Shown piece after piece: positions 46,161-53,412 of a DNA stretch of 64,000 nt. The stretch comes from JAAXQD01 sp963790095 (GTDB lineage Bacteria; Desulfobacterota; Desulfobacteria; Desulfobacterales; UBA11574): assembly GCA_963790095.1 (NCBI GenBank), contig CAWBNO010000020.1:62001-126000 (forward strand). The letters are read 5' to 3'. A program made the translations under genes and the position numbers. The stretch's first letter is position 1, and every line of letters begins with the position of its first letter. Below the pieces are notes generated by a model, which saw only the letters and a list, made by a program, of their open reading frames with translations, did not search any database and was not told the origin of the DNA.

Positions 46161-46670
46161 TTGAGCCAAAAACCCCGTAAATCTTTTTTAGAGCGCGCAC
46201 AGATGATCCTTTACCGGGTGGAAGATTCCATTCTGGTGGGGTTGCTGATGTTGATGATCACCCTGGCGGTTCTCCAGATCTTTCTTCGTAATCTGTTTGA
46301 AACCGGCATTGTCTGGAGTGATGTTCTGGTGCGTATCCTTGTGCTGTGGGTCGGACTCGCGGGAGCAATGGTGGCCAGCCGAAAGGGAAACCACATCAAC
46401 ATTGATATTATGGAACGGTTTCTGCCGGAACGGGCCAAAATTGTCGTCAATTTTGTCGTGGAACTGTTTACCGCTTTTATTTGTGCGATGGTTGCCTTTT
46501 ACAGTATTCAGTTTGTACACATGGAGTTTGCCGACGGCGGAATGGCTTTTGCCAAAGTGCCGGTATGGTTATGCGAGGCCATTATTCCCTTTGCCTTTGT
46601 GGTTATCGCCATCCGCTATGTTCTATTGTCAATTGTAAACCTCAAAAGAATCGTTAAATTCCGATCGTGA
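46161..46670 (+). CDS. dctQ: TRAP transporter small permease DctQ
   Basis: 169 residues with four hydrophobic segments and the conserved WSDVLVRILVLWVGLAGAM region and RKGNHINID motif of DctQ proteins. A TTG start at 46161 is assumed from the spacing after dctP (8 bases); an ATG at 46203 would remove part of the cytoplasmic lead. It overlaps dctM by 4 bases. Confidence 0.9.
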   Translation: MSQKPRKSFLERAQMILYRVEDSILVGLLMLMITLAVLQIFLRNLFETGIVWSDVLVRILVLWVGLAGAMVASRKGNHINIDIMERFLPERAKIVVNFVVELFTAFICAMVAFYSIQFVHMEFADGGMAFAKVPVWLCEAIIPFAFVVIAIRYVLLSIVNLKRIVKFRS

Positions 46671-47953
46671 TCCCATATATTTCCGCCCTGATACTGATTC
46701 TTTTGGCCACCCTGGGGACGCCGCTTTTTGTCGTCATTCTGGCGGTTGCCATGCTCGGGTTTCATTACCAGGGCGTTAATCTGTCCGTCATCGCCATTGA
46801 AATTTATCGCATTGCCGACACCCCGGTTCTGCTGGCACTGCCCCTGTTTACATTTGCCGGCTACCTATTGGGGGAGAGCCGGACGTCTCAACGCCTGGTA
46901 AGGCTTACCCGGGCCTTTCTGGGATGGATGCCCGGCGGTCTGGCCATCGTCGCCTTTGTTGCCTGCGCGTTTTTTACCGCCTTTACCGGTGCTTCCGGTG
47001 TGACCATCGTGGCGCTGGGCGCGCTGCTGTATCCGGCGTTGACAGAGGCCGGGTACAGAGACAAATTCAGCATCGGCCTGGTGACATCGTCGGGCAGTTT
47101 GGGGCTGCTGTTGCCGCCTTCACTCCCGCTGATTCTTTACGGGATCATCGCACAGCAGATGGACATCGGCGCCAATGTGGCCATCAGCGATCTGTTTCTT
47201 GCCGGGATTCTCCCGGCTTTGCTGATGGTGCTGATGCTCTCGTTTTGGAGCCTGTGGGAAAACCGTCGCAACCCCACGCCTATTAATTCATTTTCAGCAA
47301 AAGAAGCCGGTGCGGCCCTGCGCGAGGCTATTTGGGAAATACCGCTGCCGGTGTTTGTTCTGGGGGGTATTTACGGCGGATTTTTTGCCATTTCCGAAGC
47401 TGCCGCAGTGACCGCAATGTATGTGCTTGCTGTGGAGGTTTTTATATACAAAGAAATCAAGCTGTCACAGCTTCCTTCAATTATGCGGGAATCCATGGTG
47501 ATGGTGGGAGGGATCCTTCTTATTCTGGGTGTGGCGCTGGCATCGACCAATTTTTTAATCGATGCCGAAGTGCCCATGCACCTGTTCAATCTGATTCAGG
47601 CCCATGTCACCAACAAAATTGTCTTTTTGATTTTGCTGAATATTTTATTGTTGATACTCGGCGCGATTCTGGATATTTTTTCAGCGCTGGTCATTATGAT
47701 TCCCATCATCCTGCCCGTGGCGGTCAATTACGGGATCGATCCGGTTCATCTGGGCATCATTTTTCTGGCCAACATGCAAATCGGCTACTTCACGCCGCCG
47801 GTGGGGATGAACCTATTTATCGCCAGCTACCGCTTCAATAAATCCATCACAGAACTCTACCAAGCAGCCATACCGTTTATGATCGTACTGTTGATAGCGG
47901 TGCTGATCATTACGTACTGGCCGGCGTTGAGCCTGGTTTTTCTACATAGATAA
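46667..47953 (+). CDS. dctM: TRAP transporter large permease DctM
   Basis: 428 residues, about twelve membrane segments; Na+-coupled elevator subunit. Family motifs: ALPLFTFAGYLLGES, FFTAFTGASGVTIVALG, SSGSLGLLLPPSLPLILYG, and near the C-terminus GIIFLANMQIGYFTPPVGMNLF. A GTG start shares four bases with the dctQ stop. With DctP, DctQ and TatT this completes the transporter. Confidence 0.95.
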   Translation: MIPYISALILILLATLGTPLFVVILAVAMLGFHYQGVNLSVIAIEIYRIADTPVLLALPLFTFAGYLLGESRTSQRLVRLTRAFLGWMPGGLAIVAFVACAFFTAFTGASGVTIVALGALLYPALTEAGYRDKFSIGLVTSSGSLGLLLPPSLPLILYGIIAQQMDIGANVAISDLFLAGILPALLMVLMLSFWSLWENRRNPTPINSFSAKEAGAALREAIWEIPLPVFVLGGIYGGFFAISEAAAVTAMYVLAVEVFIYKEIKLSQLPSIMRESMVMVGGILLILGVALASTNFLIDAEVPMHLFNLIQAHVTNKIVFLILLNILLLILGAILDIFSALVIMIPIILPVAVNYGIDPVHLGIIFLANMQIGYFTPPVGMNLFIASYRFNKSITELYQAAIPFMIVLLIAVLIITYWPALSLVFLHR

Positions 47954-47967
47954 GCTATGTTGTAAGC

Positions 47968-48030
47968 GTTCACAGGTTCACCGTTCAGGGTTACTTAACC
48001 TTAACCTCTCAACCTCTGAACTCTGAACCT
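47968..48030. repeat. GTTCA-word hairpin element
   Basis: Left half repeats GTTCACAGG, GTTCACC, GTTCAGGG; right half mirrors it as CTCAACCTCTGAACTCTGAACC. The result is an imperfect 63-base hairpin 14 bases after dctM. The same words recur at 63478-63770. Confidence 0.65.
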
Positions 48031-48249
48031 TTGCCTGTCGGAACGCAGTGGAAATCCCGATATTCGGGGTCCCGGCGGGCAGTTTGTCGGGAAATCCCTG
48101 AACCCGAAATAACGAATAATGAATATCGAAATGCCGAACTCCTGACAAATGTAATTGCCTAAATTTTAAATATTAGGACTTGATTATGGCTATAAAATTG
48201 GCTATGCTTGGGACGGTTAACTCGGATTTTTTAAAAAAAGGAGCATATA

Positions 48250-48531
48250 TTGGAAAATCAATATTCTATAGCCGAGGCAAAAAACAAACTTCCGTCTATT
48301 ATACATTCTGTTGAGAAGGGTCCATCTGTTAAGCTGACGCGGCACGGAAAGCCGGTCGCGGTCTTGTTGTCAATTCAAGAATATGAGCGTTTAAGTCTGA
48401 AAAAACAAGAATTTTGGCGTGCTTTGAAAATATTTCGCAAGCTCATGGAAAAGGAAAATATCGTAATTTCCAACGCAGATTTCAAGAGGCTAAGAGATTC
48501 TTCCCCAGGCCGAGAGGTTGACTGGTTTTGA
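48250..48531 (+). CDS. Phd/YefM-type antitoxin
   Basis: 93 residues. N-terminal Phd/YefM DNA-binding fold (YSIAEAKNKLPSIIHSVEKG, VKLTRHGKPVAVLLSIQEYERL) and a C-terminal toxin-neutralising tail (GREVDWF). A TTG start with AAAGGAGC about 7 bases before it. Its stop overlaps the toxin start by one base. By family it represses its own promoter and binds the PIN toxin. Confidence 0.9.
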   Translation: MENQYSIAEAKNKLPSIIHSVEKGPSVKLTRHGKPVAVLLSIQEYERLSLKKQEFWRALKIFRKLMEKENIVISNADFKRLRDSSPGREVDWF

Positions 48532-48950
48532 TGAGGTACATCTTGGACACGAATGTTTTATCAGAAGCTGTGAAATCCACGCCTAACAGGCATGTGATGA
48601 TCATGCTTGAGAAACATCAAGCAGAGATCGCAACAGCTTCACCTGTTTGGCATGAGCTTCAATACGGTTGTCTGCGTCTTCCAGCTTCAAGAAAGCGTGA
48701 GATGATTGAATCGTTTCTTGAAGATGTTATTCGACAAAATATGATCATTTTCCCCTATGACGAACGCGCAGCCAAGTGGCATGCCGAAGAACGGGCCAGA
48801 TTAGCCGCACAAGGACAGATGCCACCTTATGTTGACGGTCAAATTGCGGCCATTGCCAAGGTGAACGCATTGGCTTTGGTTACACGGAATACCGCCGATT
48901 TTGAAATTTTTACCGATTTGGAAGTCCAAAATTGGCATAAAGGTGTTTGA
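48531..48950 (+). CDS. vapC: VapC-family PIN ribonuclease toxin
   Basis: 139 residues. The PIN acidic residues are present: D6 in ILDTNV, E in WHELQYG, D in YVDGQIAAIA and D in NTADF. By family a Mg-dependent ribonuclease targeting tRNA or rRNA. The ATG at 48531 shares a base with the antitoxin stop (TGATG), typical toxin-antitoxin coupling. Intact by inspection. Confidence 0.92.
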   Translation: MRYILDTNVLSEAVKSTPNRHVMIMLEKHQAEIATASPVWHELQYGCLRLPASRKREMIESFLEDVIRQNMIIFPYDERAAKWHAEERARLAAQGQMPPYVDGQIAAIAKVNALALVTRNTADFEIFTDLEVQNWHKGV

Positions 48951-49054
48951 ATTTTATCTTTTCTTCAACACCCACTCAACCATTAATCATAAATCCAACA
49001 AATCTTTTACCCACAGAGTTTTTATGATATATGTGATCGCAAAAAGGATAGAAG

Positions 49055-49540
49055 ATGTCAAAAATACTTAAAAAAGCAAGCACAATGTCCAGGGGTAAAG
49101 ATCTGTCCCATGATGATATTAGAGATCTGGGAGATGTGTTCCAAAGATATCCGGCGATTCAGGCAGTATATGTATTTGGTTCAACTGGGTTGGGGAAAAC
49201 GTACCAAGGAAGTGATCTGGATTTGGCGATCGTTTCTCACAGTAAGACCTTGAAGAAGAAAAAAATAGTGCTTTTGACGGATCTTGCGCATCTCGGATTC
49301 TGCGATGTTGACCTCGTTTTCCTCGATACCGAGGATATTGTCTTAAAATATGAAGCCGTACGCCAAAACAGGCTCATTTATTCGACCCTCGATTTTGACC
49401 GTGGAGGCATGTATTCGAGAATCGTTCGCCAGTATTTGGATTTTGCGCCTTATTTAGAAACGCAGCGAAAGGCATATAAAAGGAGAATCGAACGTGGTTC
49501 GACCGGAAGTCATTCGCAAGCGATTGAACAAACTGGATGA
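49055..49540 (+). CDS. MntA-like nucleotidyltransferase antitoxin
   Basis: 161 residues. The minimal nucleotidyltransferase motif GS-x10-D-x-D is present exactly (GSTG...GSDLDLAI, about residues 45-62), with a third acidic residue in DVDLVFLD. In MNT/HEPN modules this protein adenylylates the HEPN toxin. Its last 47 bases overlap the HEPN gene in another frame. Confidence 0.88.
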   Translation: MSKILKKASTMSRGKDLSHDDIRDLGDVFQRYPAIQAVYVFGSTGLGKTYQGSDLDLAIVSHSKTLKKKKIVLLTDLAHLGFCDVDLVFLDTEDIVLKYEAVRQNRLIYSTLDFDRGGMYSRIVRQYLDFAPYLETQRKAYKRRIERGSTGSHSQAIEQTG

Positions 49541-49908
49541 ATACCTGTCCATATTGTACAATTTGCGTAAATATAGTTTTGATGATTTTACGAGTGACCC
49601 TGAACATTATGGCAGCGCCGAACGTTTTTTGCATTTGTCCATTGAGGCGATCCTGGACATGGGCAATCATGTAATCGCCGATTCAGATCTGGGCATCGTT
49701 AACTGGTACAGTGATATCCCCGCTATTTTAGAGAAAAACGGATATATTGATTCCGATCTGGAAAAAGAATGGCTTCAGATGATCGGGTTTCGGAATACTC
49801 TCGTACACGATTATGTAGAGATTGACCGCCGACATTGTTTACGATGTTCTGCAAAATCATCTTAAGGATTTCGAAGAAATCAAACGGGTGTTCGCCCAAT
49901 TCTTATAA
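49494..49908 (+). pseudogene. HepT-like HEPN toxin with a 3' frameshift
   Basis: The frame from 49494 reads a DUF86/HepT protein including the ribonuclease motif R-x4-H (FRNTLVHDY), then drifts into DRRHCLRCSAKSS and stops at 49865. In the +1 frame from about 49834, IVYDVLQNHLKDFEEIKRVFAQFL and a stop at 49908 give the expected HepT C-terminus. One extra base at about 49833 explains both. The catalytic site is kept but ~25 C-terminal residues are replaced, so activity is doubtful. Overlap with mntA is typical. Confidence 0.8.
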
Positions 49909-49973
49909 CCTGCCTTTCCTAAATCACACAAACCTGCGACCCCATATTACCATTAATGCTGTGGAGGTCCAAT

Positions 49974-50099
49974 ATGCTGAAACCTGATGTTATAAGACTT
50001 CGCCATATGATAGATGTTGCTAAAGAAACCAACTCATTCATTCAAAAGAAAGAACAGGCAACCCTAACGCTCACATTTTTTAAAAAAATAGCAGATTAG
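49974..50099 (+). pseudogene. 41-codon remnant resembling a HEPN/DUF86 N-terminus
   Basis: ATG at 49974 with GGAGG 6 bases upstream; reads MLKPDVIRLRHMIDVAKETN then QKKEQATLTLTFFKKIAD and stops. The start resembles the first helix of DUF86 proteins, but the conserved body and R-x4-H motif are missing. Likely a decayed second HEPN gene next to the damaged one. Confidence 0.5.
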
Positions 50100-50150
50100 A
50101 ATTGTGATTTTGGTTTTAACCGGCTCCATTCAAGAATGATTCATCCTACA

Positions 50151-50199
50151 AACCCATCATTCCATTAATCCATTATTCCAGTTGGGGCGAAGCCTCTAG
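50151..50199. repeat. Partial copy of the ~220-bp dispersed repeat (B4)
   Basis: ATTCCATTAATCCATTATTCC words followed by GTTGGGGCGAAGCC, i.e. only the hairpin end of the element, in the orientation of 51151-51370. Confidence 0.6.
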
Positions 50200-50247
50200 A
50201 AGCCATTTTAAAACCTTCCGGTGAGTGATTTTTGAGTCTTTTGTCGA

Positions 50248-50339
50248 AAAGCGCTTAGCGATGCGGCGCGTAAAATTTGTAGCTGTCTGAGGGCGTTAGC
50301 CCGAGTTCTACAAATTTAGCACAGCGAGCTTAGCGCTTT
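50248..50339 (+). repeat. Covarying-stem hairpin element, copy 2 (extended)
   Basis: Inner unit 50273-50317: arm AAATTTGTAG, spacer CTGTCT, core GAGGGCGTTAGCCCGAGTT, arm CTACAAATTT. Outside it, AAAGCGCT (50248-50255) pairs with AGCGCTTT (50332-50339) with a further AGC match, so the whole can fold as a long interrupted stem. Compare 38992-39036. Confidence 0.8.
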
Positions 50340-50381
50340 ACAGAAGGCTCAAGCCAACGAATGGGGGTTTTGAAACAGCTT

Positions 50382-51131
50382 CTAAGTTCTAATTGTAAAA
50401 CGCCACGCACAGTACCATTCTTCGGGATGATCATCCGGCGGACATCCAATGCATTCCGTGTGTATCCGGGGGTCGATGGAACGGGCAAAATAAGTATACT
50501 CCACAAGCCCTCCGGATTTGCATGGATAATCGTCAAGCCCTTTACGTTTCCTTGCAGATTGGGCGCGGCATTCATTCATTTGTAAGATAAAGCTGTCAGT
50601 TTTCTCGTCAACGATGGATTGGGCGTTAACGCGGGCATACAAGCGGAAATTGAGCGCCTTTTTCAGGCCTTGGAGACCGGACTTTTGGGGAAGATTTAAA
50701 AAATTTTTTATGGCCCAGGCTTCAAAGGGCGAAAACTGGGCCCAGCAGGAATCGTTGGACCGTTTGGCATCATTCATGCCGCTGGTGAATTCCACCGCCT
50801 GAAACCATACACCGTCGTTGGCCAGCCAGTTGGCAGCCACTCCGTCCATAAGTTCAATCAGGGATTCTTTGGGCATGTTCAGCATCGGCTGGGGAATGCT
50901 GTTTTTCATTTCAAACCCGAGGGTTTTTGAGAGCCTCCTCATTTGAATGCCAAAACTCCTTTCAGATGCACTTTTTAGGATTTCCAGGGCCTTTTCCGTT
51001 CCCATCTGATGTCTGACTTCGTTGAACCAGAAGGCATAATGGATAATGATGCGATGAAACATGTCCAAAACAAGCTTTGCGGTGTGTTCGTGATCCAGGT
51101 CTTCTATGGTGTCGATGCTGCTTAAATCCAA
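50382..51131 (-). CDS. DUF6125-like protein
   Basis: 249 residues, soluble. The C-terminal third carries MNECRAQSARKRKGLDDYPCKSGG and IDPRIHTECIGCPPDDHPEEWYCAWRF, a cysteine-bearing pattern I associate with DUF6125. The N-terminal half is helical (VLDMFHRIIIHYAFWFNEV). Function unknown; conserved cysteines suggest metal binding or catalysis. It sits beside an XRE-cupin regulator and acyl-CoA genes, though a repeat separates them. Confidence 0.65.
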   Translation of the reverse strand: MDLSSIDTIEDLDHEHTAKLVLDMFHRIIIHYAFWFNEVRHQMGTEKALEILKSASERSFGIQMRRLSKTLGFEMKNSIPQPMLNMPKESLIELMDGVAANWLANDGVWFQAVEFTSGMNDAKRSNDSCWAQFSPFEAWAIKNFLNLPQKSGLQGLKKALNFRLYARVNAQSIVDEKTDSFILQMNECRAQSARKRKGLDDYPCKSGGLVEYTYFARSIDPRIHTECIGCPPDDHPEEWYCAWRFTIRT

Positions 51132-51150
51132 ATTTTCTTCCTTTAATTAA

Positions 51151-51370
51151 CGTCTCGGAATTTCTACAACTTAATGAAAAAATAGAACATTTTTTGAGGC
51201 TTGAACGCTTGCCTCGAATATGGAATAATGGAATAGTGGAATACTGGAAGGTTGGTTTTTAAAAGGATATTAGACATTTTAATTTTATCGTCAACACAAA
51301 TTTTACCATTAACCCAATATTGCATTATGCCAGAACCCATTATTCCAATTGGGGCGAAGCCCCTAACTTG
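51151..51370 (-). repeat. Dispersed ~220-bp repeat, copy B2
   Basis: Inverted relative to 44844-45083 and nearly identical through the central block (from TATTGGGTTAATGGT to GATATTAG-type sequence, read appropriately), with the GGGGCGAAGCCCC hairpin at its right end and a GAGGCTTGAACGCTTGCCTC hairpin at its left. The number of GGAATA words differs from B1. Confidence 0.85.
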
Positions 51371-51393
51371 ACTCTTTTAGAATTCCAATCAAG

Positions 51394-52032
51394 TCACCCT
51401 TCGTAGAGCACGGCCAATATGGTCGCTTTTCCTTTTTTGGAAGCGACGAGGTGCGGTGTCGTGGAAAGATAGTAGGCGCTGTCTCCGGGTTCGAGCTCGA
51501 AGGTCTCCTCCCCGATATTGAGCACGACAATGCCGTCCAACACGTAGATGAATTCCTCGCCGTCGTGCACGGAAACTTCTTTGTCAGGGTTTTCTTCGAG
51601 CTGTACGATCAAAGCTTCCATGTGGCGTCCCTTTACTTCAGGGGCCAGGCTCTTATACGTGTAAACCTGTTTTTGGCCTTTCTTTGCGGTGGATCTCGAA
51701 ACGACCTTCTGTTCATCCTTTCGAGTTATGGAATAGATTCTGTTGCCGATCCCTGAAATTAACCGGCCGAAAGCACTGTCCAGGGCTTTGGAAAGTCGGA
51801 TCACTGTCCCGAGCTGGGGTTGAACGATATTATTTTCGATATTGGAAAGTAATTCCACATCGAAGCCGGTCATGTTCGAGAGCTCGTCAAGGGAAATCCC
51901 TTTTTCTTCTCTCAAGATTCTGATCCGTTTGCCAATTTCTTCGACGCCGTTACGGGGTTTTTCCGAAATGTCGCCGGTGAGATCTTCAAAAAAATCTACG
52001 TTGATGTGGGGTGGTTTTTTCTTGGTTTCCAT
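51394..52032 (-). CDS. XRE-family regulator with cupin sensor domain
   Basis: 212 residues: an HTH_3 domain (~28-85; GKRIRILREEKGISLDELSNMTGFDVELLSNIEN) and a C-terminal cupin (~135-212; EVSVHDGEEFIYVLDGIVVLNIGEETFELEPGDSAYY). By family it is a repressor or activator whose cupin senses a small ligand. It lies just upstream of the HMG-CoA-lyase-like operon on the same strand but downstream in reading order, so it may be cotranscribed with that operon or regulate it. Confidence 0.9.
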   Translation of the reverse strand: METKKKPPHINVDFFEDLTGDISEKPRNGVEEIGKRIRILREEKGISLDELSNMTGFDVELLSNIENNIVQPQLGTVIRLSKALDSAFGRLISGIGNRIYSITRKDEQKVVSRSTAKKGQKQVYTYKSLAPEVKGRHMEALIVQLEENPDKEVSVHDGEEFIYVLDGIVVLNIGEETFELEPGDSAYYLSTTPHLVASKKGKATILAVLYEG

Positions 52033-52126
52033 CTAACGCTCCTAACCCGGGAAAACCGGGGGGTTAAAATGCCTAAAATTCTCTGCTTTCTATGGGTAAA
52101 TCAAAATCGGGTCTTTTGGATCCGGG

Positions 52127-53146
52127 TTATAACCGTCCGGTCAATCCTTTGGGTATTCTTCCGGTATGTGCACATTCTGAGCGGAGCCTTCGGCCCAAAA
52201 TCTTTTCCAGCATACGGCCTATCCTGAGGACTCTGTCCACATCGACACCGGTATCGATCCCCATTTCATCCATCATGACCACCATATCTTCCGTGGATAC
52301 AAGGCCCACGATCCCCGGATCTTGATAATAGTATTCTCCGGTGCCGGGAACCGGAACACCGTCTAAAAAATTGGCGGGCTGTCCGCCGGTGCCGCCCAGG
52401 GTCGATTCGAAATGCGTGATTCCGGCCTGAAGCGCTGCCAGCACATTGGCAAGCCCCCAACCGCGGGTGACATGGAAATGGGCCACATGTTTGGAGGGAT
52501 CCGGAATTGCATCGAGAACCATGGAATAATATTCGTACACTTTATTGGGCGGAGCAGATCCGTCATGATCGGCATGCTCGATATCGTCCGCCCCGATGTC
52601 AAGCCACCGCTGTGTAAATTCAACGGCTTTTTTCATTTCCGTGGGGCCCTCAATGGGGCAGCCCCAGATGGTGCTCACGGTCCCGCAGACTTTCATTCCT
52701 GCATCGTGGGCTTTTGGAATATAGGTTTCACACATCTTCCAGTATTCTTCGAGTGAAAGCCCGGAGTTGGTCCTGTGATGGGATTCGCTGGTGGAGACCA
52801 TAAACAGTATTCGGTCCGGACCATATCCTTCCTTACGCGCCTGGATCGTTCTCTCCACAGCTTTTTCCCGGATGGTTATGGCGGTAATTTCGACATCTTT
52901 CAATAAATGGCCGACTTTCTTACTGGCATGCAGACGCTTTGATAGGTCATCGGCGTCCTTGAACTGGGGCATCACCTTGGGATTACCGAAATTGGTCACT
53001 TCCAACCGTTTGAACCCGGCAAGAATAAGCTCTTCGGCCACCCACAGCTTTGCATCGGTTGGAATAAATTTTTCTTCATGCTGGAATCCATCTCTTACCG
53101 TAATATCGCCCAATACCACCTTTTTCGGGTATGTCAGTAGTGCCAT
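52127..53146 (-). CDS. HMG-CoA-lyase-like (HMGL/pyruvate carboxyltransferase family) protein
   Basis: 339 residues from the ATG at 53146 (AAGGAG 8 bases before). A TIM-barrel aldolase of the DRE-TIM superfamily: DITVRDGFQHEE holds the catalytic Arg and metal Asp, HFHVTRGWGLAN holds the two metal histidines. The catalytic cysteine of true HMG-CoA lyases (GGCP) is replaced: the loop reads GGTGGQPANF, followed by an insert PVPGTGEYYYQDPG. So cleavage of HMG-CoA is uncertain; another acyl-CoA lyase or synthase reaction is possible. It leads the operon neighbour of a carboxyltransferase. Confidence 0.82.
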   Translation of the reverse strand: MALLTYPKKVVLGDITVRDGFQHEEKFIPTDAKLWVAEELILAGFKRLEVTNFGNPKVMPQFKDADDLSKRLHASKKVGHLLKDVEITAITIREKAVERTIQARKEGYGPDRILFMVSTSESHHRTNSGLSLEEYWKMCETYIPKAHDAGMKVCGTVSTIWGCPIEGPTEMKKAVEFTQRWLDIGADDIEHADHDGSAPPNKVYEYYSMVLDAIPDPSKHVAHFHVTRGWGLANVLAALQAGITHFESTLGGTGGQPANFLDGVPVPGTGEYYYQDPGIVGLVSTEDMVVMMDEMGIDTGVDVDRVLRIGRMLEKILGRRLRSECAHTGRIPKGLTGRL

Positions 53147-53202
53147 CTGTAATCTCCTTGGGTATGAATTTTGAATGCGTCTATGTGACAAAATGCTTGC
53201 CA

Positions 53203-53274
53203 ATCACGAAAACACGAAATATCGAAAGCACGAAAAAATAATTTTCGTGTTTTCCTGTTTCGTTCTTTCGTGAT
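53203..53274. repeat. CACGAAA-word hairpin element
   Basis: ATCACGAAAACACGAAA on the left is mirrored by TTTCGTTCTTTCGTGAT on the right, with an inner CACGAAAA/TTTTCGTG pair; 72 bases in the gap between the lyase-like and carboxyltransferase genes. Same architecture as the GCCAC and GTTCA hairpins but a different word. Confidence 0.7.
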
Positions 53275-53412
53275 GAATTAATTTTTGGTTTCAGCATATC
53301 CGGTCAAACAGCGATACGCTGAAAAACGAGATCACTTGAATTTTTGTCGAATTCGTTGCTTCATGAAGCTAAGGTCATAATTCAGATTTGATAAAATTTT
53401 GACTATATCAGA

